Positions 24,389-32,284 of a DNA stretch of 64,000 nucleotides are shown one piece after another. The position numbers and the translations under genes are program-made. Position 1 is the first letter of the stretch, and each line of letters opens with the position of its first letter. This DNA is from Methylotenera_A sp031369365 (GTDB lineage Bacteria; Pseudomonadota; Gammaproteobacteria; Burkholderiales; Methylophilaceae). The notes under the pieces are model-generated. The model saw only the letters and a list, made by a program, of their open reading frames with translations. It had not been told where the DNA came from and ran no database searches. The DNA lies in assembly GCA_031369365.1 (NCBI GenBank), contig JANMOP010000014.1, positions 1 to 64,000 on the forward strand. Direction: 5' to 3'.

Positions 24389-26532
24389 TAAGCGCTTTCA
24401 GCCATTTGTTTCAACGTCACATAATCAGTTTTGCCAGTGCCCAACAGTGGTATTGCCTCAATGCAAATTATTTTACGGGCGACTGCCAGTTCTGGCAGAC
24501 CGAGATTTTTTGCGACAATCTGCAAATCTTCACGTTTTAATTGTGTATCGGTAGTAAATAAGATAATGCATTCGCCCCGCTGCGCATCAATGCTGGAGCT
24601 AGCGGCATGTTGATGCTCTGTTGCAGCGGTGTTTGCGATATGCTCGACCACTTCGAGTGAGACCATCTCGCCTGCCACTTTGGCAAAGCGTTTCACGCGG
24701 CCTTTAATATGCACAAATCCTTCTGCATCAACATCAACAATATCGCCTGTGTTATACCAGCCAAGCCCATATGCTGTTTGAGGCGGATTAAGCACGCCAG
24801 GTGCGTCAAATAAGTAGTAACCCATCATCACATTTTCGCCCTTAACGTGTAACAGCCCGCCATTGTCAATGCCAGACACCGCTTCCAGCTTATGTTCTAA
24901 GCCAGGTAAAAATTGGCCGACGCTGCCGCTTAAGTTAGCGATAGGCGTGTTGGCTGAGATCACGGGCGCACATTCGGTGGTGCCGTAGCCTTCTAAGATG
25001 CGAATACCAAATTTTTCAGAATAGGTTTTACGTACTTCCTCATTCAATTTTTCCGCGCCTGCTACCACAATTCTAAGTTTATAAAAATCAAACGGGTGGG
25101 CGAATTTAGCGTAGTTGGCTAAAAAGGTACTAGTGGCAAAAAATAGGGTGCAACCACGGTCGTAAATGATTTCTGGAATGACTTTGTATTGCAAAGGCGA
25201 AGGGAATACATGAATTTTGATGCCACCCAGCAAGGCGATGAGCGTGCCTGTGAAGCCAAACGAGTGAAACACGGGCAACACCATCATCATTTTATCGGTG
25301 GGGTTAAAATCTAACACGGCTGATATTTGTGCCACATTGGCCAAAATGCTTTTATGCGAATGCACAACGCCTTTGGGTTTGCCCTCACTGCCTGAGGTGA
25401 ACAATATCACAGCGGGCTGATCATGCTTGTTGGTTTCCATGGCAGAACGTGGATAATGCAGGGCGTAACCCATGAGCCAGGCGCGATCCATCATGCCAAA
25501 TTGCGCGCGTAAATCTTCTAAATAAACGATATTGAGATTTTGAAAATTGGCAACCACGCTTTCAAGGCTGGCGGCCTCTATAAACTTACGCGAGGTAATC
25601 ACTGTTTTGATATTGGCGGCAATACAGGCGTTTTGCATACCTGCCGTGCCAGCCGTGTAATTGAGCATAGCGGGAATGCGGTTAAATGCGCTCATGCCCA
25701 AAATAAGCGCCAGTGTGTTGGTAATATTGGGCATAAGTACGGCCACGGCCTCATTAGGCGCACTGACTTTAGTGGCTAATTTACCTAAAGCTAAACTTTT
25801 CTTCAGCAAGTCTTGATAGGTTTCTTCGGTTTCATTTAAGTCTTCGATTAATTTATAGTTGCCGCCAAATTTATCGACCGCATCTAAAAAAGCCTCGAAC
25901 AAGGTGCGATTTTTTTGTGCTTGAAACAGCATTTTTTGCATTACACTGCGCATACCCTCACCCGCAATGCGCCGTCTTTGCTTGGCTGTAGGAAAGCTAT
26001 GATGTGATGGTTCAGGCATCGCCACGCTGGTGGTGGGCATGATGGTTAAGGTCACTCTGGGGTGAAGTTTTCGTGGATGGTGGCTGGATAAGCGCCCAAA
26101 ATAGGATTCTGCCGCGCCATCAATACGCACAGGCAAAATGGTGGCACCCGTTTTAGCCGCAACAAAACCTGGGCCATCGTAAACCTTCATCAAGCTGCCT
26201 GTGATGGTGATGCGCCCTTCAGGGAAAATCACCACATTTTTACCAGCTTCTAGCAACTTAATGACTTTTTTCATGGCGTATGGGCTGGCGGGATCGACCG
26301 CCAAATGCGGAGTTAGTCGTAAAAATTGCCTAAACCACCAGTTTTTTAGCACGGTGGTATGCACAACAAACGTCGCTTTTTTGGGGATAAATAGCCCCAG
26401 CAATAAGCCATCTAAAAACGATTCGTGATTGGCGACAATCAATATGCCATCCTCAGCGGGGATGTTCTCTAAACCGCGCAATTCAACGCGAAATAGTATT
26501 CTGCTTATAAAACGTAACATGCTGGCTAACAT
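24388..26532 (-). CDS. aas: Aas: 2-acyl-GPE acyltransferase / acyl-ACP synthetase
   Basis: Aas is a bifunctional membrane enzyme of 714 residues (E. coli 719). The N-terminal PlsC-like acyltransferase domain has NHESFLD (catalytic His-x4-Asp, about residues 34-40) and FPEGRIT (about 98-104). The C-terminal half is an AMP-binding acyl-ACP ligase with FTSGSEGKPKGV (about 378-389), GYGTTECAP and the YNTGDIVDVD motif. It repairs lysophospholipid by attaching a fatty acid. GGAG lies 4-5 nt before ATG 26532. It is co-transcribed with the LplT-like transporter downstream. Confidence 0.93.
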   Translation of the reverse strand: MLASMLRFISRILFRVELRGLENIPAEDGILIVANHESFLDGLLLGLFIPKKATFVVHTTVLKNWWFRQFLRLTPHLAVDPASPYAMKKVIKLLEAGKNVVIFPEGRITITGSLMKVYDGPGFVAAKTGATILPVRIDGAAESYFGRLSSHHPRKLHPRVTLTIMPTTSVAMPEPSHHSFPTAKQRRRIAGEGMRSVMQKMLFQAQKNRTLFEAFLDAVDKFGGNYKLIEDLNETEETYQDLLKKSLALGKLATKVSAPNEAVAVLMPNITNTLALILGMSAFNRIPAMLNYTAGTAGMQNACIAANIKTVITSRKFIEAASLESVVANFQNLNIVYLEDLRAQFGMMDRAWLMGYALHYPRSAMETNKHDQPAVILFTSGSEGKPKGVVHSHKSILANVAQISAVLDFNPTDKMMMVLPVFHSFGFTGTLIALLGGIKIHVFPSPLQYKVIPEIIYDRGCTLFFATSTFLANYAKFAHPFDFYKLRIVVAGAEKLNEEVRKTYSEKFGIRILEGYGTTECAPVISANTPIANLSGSVGQFLPGLEHKLEAVSGIDNGGLLHVKGENVMMGYYLFDAPGVLNPPQTAYGLGWYNTGDIVDVDAEGFVHIKGRVKRFAKVAGEMVSLEVVEHIANTAATEHQHAASSSIDAQRGECIILFTTDTQLKREDLQIVAKNLGLPELAVARKIICIEAIPLLGTGKTDYVTLKQMAESA

Positions 26533-26669
26533 ACCGCTCCCTAAATATCGTTCTTTATGTAATTTAAAACGCTTTGATTTTCAGACATAACTACATAATT
26601 AGTTATTTAGATGTATGTGTCTAGCATAATGTTAATAATTTTAAAATAGTCACAATAAAGCACAAATAA

Positions 26670-26711
26670 AAACGGGCGCCCAATAAAAAACGGACACCTA
26701 GGCGCCCGTTT
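26670..26711 (-). terminator. terminator of amtB
   Basis: AAACGGGCGCC (26670-26680) pairs perfectly with GGCGCCCGTTT (26701-26711) around a 20-nt loop. Read on the minus strand, the stem is followed by TTTTTATTTG, giving a proper U-tract for amtB. Confidence 0.8.
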
Positions 26712-26731
26712 GCTTATTGCTAGTTTAAAAA

Positions 26732-28294
26732 TTATGAATGATAAGCACGTTCGCCATGCTCTGTTGTGTCTAAGCCTTCGCGCTCAGATTCTTCAGATAC
26801 ACGTAAACCAATGACCAAGTCTACAATTTTAAGTGCTATGTATGACACTACTGCAGAAACCACAATGGCAGTACCAACAGCCCATAATTGCGCTGTCATT
26901 TGTGCTGCAAAGTTATACTCTGCAACACCGTTTGCTACGTAGTCAATCACACCAGCGCCACCCAATGCAGGGTTTACAAACACGCCAGTAGCTAACGCAC
27001 CAAAAATACCACCTACGGCGTGAATACCAAATACATCAAGTGCATCATCGTAACCAAACATGTATTTCACTTTGGCCACAAACATGTAGCAAATAGGTGA
27101 AACCAATAAGCCGATGATAATGGCTGCCATCGGGCCAACGAAACCGCATGCTGGCGTAATGGCAACTAGGCCAGCAACCGCGCCAGAAGCGGCACCCAAC
27201 ATAGATGGTTTTGATTTGTGGAACCACTCAATAAACATCCAAGAAAGTGTTGCTGCACCTGCTGCAATCATAGTGTTTAAAAAAGCTAAGGCTGCGTAGC
27301 CGTTTGCCTCTAAGTTAGAGCCTGCGTTAAAACCAAACCAGCCCACCCACAACAATGCTGCACCTACCATGGTTAAGGTTAAGCTGTGCGGCGTCATCGC
27401 CTCTTTGCCGTAGCCAATACGTTTGCCTAACACAAAGCATGCTACCAAACCTGCCACGCCTGCATTAATATGCACCACTGTGCCGCCTGCAAAGTCTAAT
27501 GCGCCTTTTGCCCACAACCAACCAGCATTTGCTAATACGGTATTTAAAGATTCAGCAGTTGTAATTGCATCTGGGCCATCCCAATACCAAACCATGTGAG
27601 CGATTGGTAAGTAAGCAAAAGTAAACCATAACACCATAAAAGCTAATACGGCTGAGAATTTCATACGCTCAGCAAATGCGCCAATAATTAAAGCGGGAGT
27701 AATGGCTGCAAAAGTAAGTTGAAAAGCCACAAATATTAGCTCTGGAATATACACACCCTTGCTAAATGTAGCGGCAATGGATTCGGGTGTAATTCCCATT
27801 AAAAAGGCTTTTCCAAAACCACCAAAAAATGGGTTACCACCTGTAAACGCAACGCTGTAACCGTAAACAGCCCACAACACGCCCATTAGCGAAAATATAA
27901 CAAACGTTTGCATTAATACCGAGAGCATATTTTTTTGACGCACTAAGCCGCCATAAAATAAAGCTAAACCTGGAATGACCATCAGGGATACCAATGCGGT
28001 AGCCACTATCATCCAAGCCGTATCTCCTTTGTTGGGTACTGGCGTTGGCGTAGCAGTAGCTTCAACAGGTGTGGCTTCGGTTGCCACTGCCTCAGCTGTG
28101 GTTACAGTTGATTCAACAGCAGCATCTACAGTACTTTCTACAGCACCTTCAACAGCCACTGATTCAACTGTTGCTGCTGCAGCTTCTGCGGTTGTTATAT
28201 CTTCGGCATAAGAAAGCTGCGTTGCGCCAAAACCTAACAAAGCAAGCAATGATAAAACCGATAAGAATTTCTTCATGTCCCAAATCTTATTCAT
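26732..28294 (-). CDS. amtB: ammonium transporter AmtB
   Basis: Amt/MEP/Rh family ammonium channel. The start is ATG 28294 (520 residues), supported by AAGGGG just upstream; the open frame extends to 28330 without support. A signal peptide (to about residue 31) is followed by an unusual linker of about 50 residues rich in Ala, Val, Glu and Thr (TVESVAVEGAVEST, repeated). The 11-helix channel then runs from about residue 85 with LMVIPGLALFYGG, the MVWYWDG segment, AGGTVVHINAG and DVFGIHAVGG, whose His pair lines the pore. Low-complexity N-terminal linkers are known in some beta- and gammaproteobacterial AmtB proteins. It is 10 bp downstream of glnK. Confidence 0.96.
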   Translation of the reverse strand: MNKIWDMKKFLSVLSLLALLGFGATQLSYAEDITTAEAAAATVESVAVEGAVESTVDAAVESTVTTAEAVATEATPVEATATPTPVPNKGDTAWMIVATALVSLMVIPGLALFYGGLVRQKNMLSVLMQTFVIFSLMGVLWAVYGYSVAFTGGNPFFGGFGKAFLMGITPESIAATFSKGVYIPELIFVAFQLTFAAITPALIIGAFAERMKFSAVLAFMVLWFTFAYLPIAHMVWYWDGPDAITTAESLNTVLANAGWLWAKGALDFAGGTVVHINAGVAGLVACFVLGKRIGYGKEAMTPHSLTLTMVGAALLWVGWFGFNAGSNLEANGYAALAFLNTMIAAGAATLSWMFIEWFHKSKPSMLGAASGAVAGLVAITPACGFVGPMAAIIIGLLVSPICYMFVAKVKYMFGYDDALDVFGIHAVGGIFGALATGVFVNPALGGAGVIDYVANGVAEYNFAAQMTAQLWAVGTAIVVSAVVSYIALKIVDLVIGLRVSEESEREGLDTTEHGERAYHS

Positions 28295-28304
28295 GATAAG
28301 CCCC

Positions 28305-28643
28305 TTATAGCGCATCAGGACCGGTTTCACCGGTACGAATGCGATACACTTGTTCTAAATTAAACACAAAAATTTTGCCATCACCAATTTTGCCCGTTGC
28401 GGCAGCCTTCTCAATCGCATCAATCACTTGGTCTAGCTGGTCGTCTTTAATAGCGATTTCTAATTTTACTTTTGGCAAAAAATCTACTACATATTCTGCG
28501 CCACGATATAACTCGGTGTGGCCTTTTTGGCGACCAAATCCTTTTACTTCTGTGACAGTAATGCCTTGCACGCCAATGGCAGACAAAGCCTCACGCACTT
28601 CGTCAAGCTTAAATGGCTTGATAATTGCGGATACGAATTTCAT
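28305..28643 (-). CDS. glnK: nitrogen regulatory PII protein GlnK
   Basis: PII trimeric sensor of ATP/ADP and 2-oxoglutarate. The 112-residue product has Tyr51 in RGAEYVVDF (the uridylylation site on the T-loop), the B-loop GKIGDGKIFV (about residues 84-93) and a C-terminal RIRTGETGPDAL. Gene pairing with amtB is the classic arrangement: GlnK docks on AmtB and blocks it after ammonium shock. A perfect sigma-54 promoter lies upstream (28697-28712), so both genes should be nitrogen-limitation induced through NtrC. Confidence 0.97.
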   Translation of the reverse strand: MKFVSAIIKPFKLDEVREALSAIGVQGITVTEVKGFGRQKGHTELYRGAEYVVDFLPKVKLEIAIKDDQLDQVIDAIEKAAATGKIGDGKIFVFNLEQVYRIRTGETGPDAL

Positions 28644-28696
28644 AGCTAACCCCCTTAATATTTTAGAACAAGTGAATAAACACTACGTTTAGCATT

Positions 28697-28712
28697 AGCA
28701 AAGCGCGTGCCA
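28697..28712 (-). promoter_or_regulatory. sigma-54 (RpoN) promoter for glnK-amtB
   Basis: On the minus strand this reads TGGCAC-GCGCT-TTGCT. It matches the sigma-54 consensus TGGCAC-N5-TTGCW exactly. Transcription would start about 12 nt downstream (near 28685), giving a 5' leader of about 40 nt. I did not find a convincing NtrC dyad above it. Confidence 0.88.
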
Positions 28713-28831
28713 ACAAAAAACATGTTTACAATCAAACACATAATTAATATTTAATCAGCACAACAATTGTGATTTAGCTTTTAATATCTGCTAAACTATA
28801 AAATATAATCGTAAAACGTTAAGGCAAGCCT

Positions 28832-29083
28832 ATGTTTAATGCAGATAAAATTAATGAAATATCCAGCAAAATCAATGAGATGATTAAATCAAGCCCGTTA
28901 GCGGATGTAGAAAAGAACATCAATGCACTAATTAAGGGCGCATTCACCAAATTGGAGCTTGTTTCACGCGAGGAGTTTGATGTGCAAGCTGAAGTTTTGC
29001 GTAACACGCGTGAAAAGCTGGTAAAACTAGAAGCAACATTAGCTGAATTAGAAGCCAAAACCAAAAATAATATATCAAATTAA
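28832..29083 (+). CDS. ubiK: ubiquinone biosynthesis accessory factor UbiK (YqiC/BMFP)
   Basis: The 83-residue product is a small membrane-associated coiled-coil protein of the YqiC/UbiK family. It supports aerobic ubiquinone synthesis with UbiJ. The helical N-terminal half (INEISSKINEMIKSSP) and the BMFP core (SREEFDVQAEVLRNTREKL followed by a leucine-heptad LEATLAELEAK) identify it. AAGG precedes the ATG. It is separated from comM by a repeat-bearing intergenic region. Confidence 0.9.
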   Translation: MFNADKINEISSKINEMIKSSPLADVEKNINALIKGAFTKLELVSREEFDVQAEVLRNTREKLVKLEATLAELEAKTKNNISN

Positions 29084-29120
29084 AGTTAAAAATAGCAATG
29101 AATCAAACTTATAAAACATT

Positions 29121-29233
29121 CCCTCGCCCAAGCAGGGCTGGGGCTAAAGTAAGTGCTAGGGAGGGGGTAGAAACTAAGCATATTCAAGCTTTCACCCCCA
29201 TTCCAACCTTCCCCCTAAAAAGGGGAAGGAGTC
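29121..29233. repeat. GC-rich dyad repeat between ubiK and comM
   Basis: The sequence opens with CCCTCGCCCAAGCAGGG, contains GGGAGGGGGTAGAAA (about 29159-29173) facing TTTCACCCCC (about 29191-29200), and ends CCCCCTAAAAAGGGGAAGGAG. Its grammar (CCCTCGCCC-n-AGC-n-GGG at the left end, pyrimidine-rich CCC blocks at the right) resembles a decayed relative of the palindromes within metH and mpl. It lies 20 bp before the comM start. Confidence 0.55.
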
Positions 29234-29252
29234 ACGCAATCGAGCTGCCAAT

Positions 29253-30773
29253 ATGAGCCTAGCCGTGCTTTACAGCCGCGCGCTTAGTGGCATGGACGCG
29301 CCCGAGGTGGTGGTGGAAGTGCATCTCGCCAACGGCTTGCCGCAATTCACGATTGTGGGATTGCCCGAAGCAGAGGTGAAAGAGAGCAAAGACCGTGTAC
29401 GCGCCGCCATTCTCACCGCACAGTTTGAGTTTCCCATGCGGCGCATCACGGTAAACCTAGCACCTGCCGACCTGCCTAAAGAAAGCGGTCGATACGACCT
29501 GCCCATCGCGTTAGGTATTTTGGCAGCCAGTGGGCAGATTCCTAAAGAGCCGCTCGCACGTTATGAAATTGCAGGCGAGTTAGCGCTCACTGGCGAGTTG
29601 CGCCCGATACGCGGCGCCCTAGCCATGACGTATCATATGCAACACAAGACAAAAATTAATCTTAAATTGAATGGCAAGCGCGCCTTTATTTTGCCCCAAT
29701 TAAGTGCGCTAGAAGCAAGCTTAGTAAAAGATGCGATTATTTACCCCGCCAATTCTTTGCTAGAAGTGTGCGCGCACCTAAGTGGGCATACTGCTTTAAA
29801 TCAGTATGAATCTAGCGCAGAACTACAAACAATCGCCTACCCCGATTTTGCCGAGGTAAAAGGTCAATCTCAAGCCAAACGCGCGCTTGAAATTGCCGCC
29901 GCAGGTGGCCACAGCGTACTCATGAGCGGCCCGCCAGGCACAGGCAAAAGCATGTTGGCCGCACGTTTTGCAGGCATTTTACCCAGCATGACAGAGCATG
30001 AAGCATTAGAATCTGCCGCTATACAATCATTGAACGGAAGTTATAAGCTAGAAAATTGGAAGCGCAGACCGTACCGAAGCCCGCACCACACTGCTTCTGG
30101 CGTGGCGTTGGTGGGAGGGGGTGGCATTCCACGACCTGGTGAAATCTCGCTGGCGCACAACGGCGTGTTGTTTTTAGACGAGCTGCCCGAGTTTGAGCGA
30201 AAAGTGCTAGAAGTGCTGCGTGAGCCTTTAGAAAGCGGCAAAATCACCATCAGCCGCGCCGCGCGTCAGGCCGATTTCCCCGCCAGTTTTCAACTACTCG
30301 CCGCCATGAACCCTTGCCCATGCGGTTATTTAGGCCACTTTAACAATAAGTGCAGATGCACGCCTGATAACGTGGCGCGCTACAAAGCCAAAATTTCAGG
30401 CCCCCTTTTAGACCGCATTGATTTACATATTGAAGTGCCTGCGCTAAAAGAAGACGAACTTACCACTGCCGCCAATGCAGAGAATAGCGACAGCATCCGT
30501 TCACGCGTTGAACGCGCCAGAGAACTGCAACTAAAACGCCAAGGTAAAGCTAATTTTGCGCTAGGTAGTTTAGAGATTGATACATTTTGCCAGCCCGATG
30601 ATGCAGGATTAACCTTGCTAAAAACCGCCATTTCGCGTTTAAATTTATCTGCGCGTGCCTACCATCGCATTTTAAAAGTGGCCAGAACTATCGCCGACTT
30701 GAGTGGAGATGTTGAAATAAAGCCTAGCCACATAGCGGAGGCGGTTCAATATAGGCGTGGCGATAGTAACTAA
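29253..30773 (+). CDS. comM: YifB/ComM family AAA+ ATPase (Mg chelatase-like)
   Basis: ComM is a hexameric branch-migration helicase that promotes integration of single-stranded DNA during natural transformation; many annotations say Mg chelatase-like. The N-terminal Lon-like S16 domain (VEVHLANGLPQFTIVGLPEAEVKE) covers about 1-170. Walker A GPPGTGKSM is at about residues 225-233, Walker B LFLDELPEF at about 306-314, and a cysteine cluster CPCGYLGH...CRC lies near residue 355. Length (506) is normal. A type IV pilin operon in the same window makes a competence role plausible but unproven. Confidence 0.94.
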   Translation: MSLAVLYSRALSGMDAPEVVVEVHLANGLPQFTIVGLPEAEVKESKDRVRAAILTAQFEFPMRRITVNLAPADLPKESGRYDLPIALGILAASGQIPKEPLARYEIAGELALTGELRPIRGALAMTYHMQHKTKINLKLNGKRAFILPQLSALEASLVKDAIIYPANSLLEVCAHLSGHTALNQYESSAELQTIAYPDFAEVKGQSQAKRALEIAAAGGHSVLMSGPPGTGKSMLAARFAGILPSMTEHEALESAAIQSLNGSYKLENWKRRPYRSPHHTASGVALVGGGGIPRPGEISLAHNGVLFLDELPEFERKVLEVLREPLESGKITISRAARQADFPASFQLLAAMNPCPCGYLGHFNNKCRCTPDNVARYKAKISGPLLDRIDLHIEVPALKEDELTTAANAENSDSIRSRVERARELQLKRQGKANFALGSLEIDTFCQPDDAGLTLLKTAISRLNLSARAYHRILKVARTIADLSGDVEIKPSHIAEAVQYRRGDSN

Positions 30774-30890
30774 AAGTATGGGCTGATTGCCCGCTTTATG
30801 GCTAGAATTTAAGTGCTTTTATATAGGTCTATAATAACTAGCTTGATAATTAGCCTTGATAACTTATGGCTTAATAAGTGAAAGTAAATA

Positions 30891-32060
30891 ATGCAAACTG
30901 ATTCTGAATCAAAAGTCGCCACTCAAACCAGCCCTGAGTTGCCAGCCGATCATTTATTTCCATCAAATGATCCCGTGCAAGTGAGAAATGTTGCTTTAAT
31001 CATCATTTCTAGCATTGCAGTTATTTTTGCATTAGATTGGGCGCAAAGTTTTATCATCACCGTATTATTAGGCGGACTTTTAGCTTATGCATTAAATCCA
31101 CTGGTAATAAAGCTAGAAAGCATCAAAGTGCACCGTGTTATTGGCGCATCTCTTATTGTCATTGCTTTGGTGGCTGGCATCATCTTTTCAGGCTACGCGT
31201 TACGTGGTCAAGTGCAGTCAATCATTTCAATTTTACCTGAAGCTGCGGTTAAACTTACTTCTGGTTTTGCCGTAAAGCGTGGCGACCCGTTGACCAATAT
31301 GCAAAAAGTGCAGATTGCAGCGAATCAAGTTGAAACAGCCGCTAGTTCAGTTGAAAACAACATTAAAACTAAAAAAAAACCAGTCATGCGTGTGGTTTTA
31401 GAAGAGCCTAAATTTAAGATTGGTGATTTTCTTTGGCGCAGCTCTTTAGGCGTTTTCGGCTTTATTGCAGAAGCCATTACCATGATTTTTCTCGCTTACT
31501 TTTTCCTGCTGTCTGGTGACATATTCAAGCGCAAACTAGTTAAAATTACTGGGCCTTCGTTAACGCGCAAAAAAATTACAGTCAATATACTCATGGATAT
31601 TAATAGCTCTATACAAGGCTACATGTTCATGTTGTTAATCACCAACATCATTGTCGGCGTTTTATCATGGATGGCATTTCGTGCGCTTGAATTAGAAAAT
31701 GCGGGCGCGTGGGCTGTTGCAGCAGGGTTTTTGCATATAGTGCCCTATTTTGGCCCAGTTGCAACCGCAGCAGCCACTGGCATGGCTGCTTACATGCAAT
31801 TTGATTCACTATTAATGGCCGTGACAGTTGCAGGCGCGTCTATTGTCATCGCCACTGTGGTTGGCGTATTTATTACCACCTGGATGACAGGCCGCATCGC
31901 CAAAATGAACTCGGCCGCAGTTTTTATAGCGCTTATCTTTTTTTCTTGGTTGTGGGGACTCTGGGGCATGTTGCTTGGTATTCCAGTTATCGTCATTTTA
32001 AAAGTTATTTGTGAGCATATTGAGCATTTACAGCCGATTGCCGAACTACTGGGTGAATAG
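30891..32060 (+). CDS. AI-2E family (PerM/TqsA-like) membrane transporter
   Basis: The 389-residue protein has about eight hydrophobic segments. The N-terminal pair (VALIIISSIAVIFALDWAQ, then GGLLAYALNPLV) and C-terminal pair (HIVPYFGPVATAAATG and WGLWGMLLGIPVIVILKVI) are typical of this family. Members are reported to export autoinducer-2 or to act as Na+/H+ antiporters; the substrate here is unknown. A cytoplasmic loop with Lys-rich KTKKKPVMR lies near residue 160. It stands alone between comM and metH. Confidence 0.88.
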   Translation: MQTDSESKVATQTSPELPADHLFPSNDPVQVRNVALIIISSIAVIFALDWAQSFIITVLLGGLLAYALNPLVIKLESIKVHRVIGASLIVIALVAGIIFSGYALRGQVQSIISILPEAAVKLTSGFAVKRGDPLTNMQKVQIAANQVETAASSVENNIKTKKKPVMRVVLEEPKFKIGDFLWRSSLGVFGFIAEAITMIFLAYFFLLSGDIFKRKLVKITGPSLTRKKITVNILMDINSSIQGYMFMLLITNIIVGVLSWMAFRALELENAGAWAVAAGFLHIVPYFGPVATAAATGMAAYMQFDSLLMAVTVAGASIVIATVVGVFITTWMTGRIAKMNSAAVFIALIFFSWLWGLWGMLLGIPVIVILKVICEHIEHLQPIAELLGE

Positions 32061-32284
32061 AAAGTGCTTTTTTAATTGGGCGAATCCAGCCTTAAATTTC
32101 TAATTTCTAAATTTTAATATTCATCATCAATATGCTGCAATTACTTTGTTTATAGCGCAGCACTTAATCACTTTAGGCATCAGTTTTAGTTGGCTTGCAA
32201 TTGTAGTTAGTTCGCAATACAAGTGAAACGGTCGCAACATGTTAAAATAATTCATTATTAGCCAATTGATTCAAATCTCATTTA

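Noticed and set aside
32061..32284. Cobalamin riboswitch before metH
   Set aside because: No B12-box-like sequence could be seen in the 224 bp; the region is only AT-rich.
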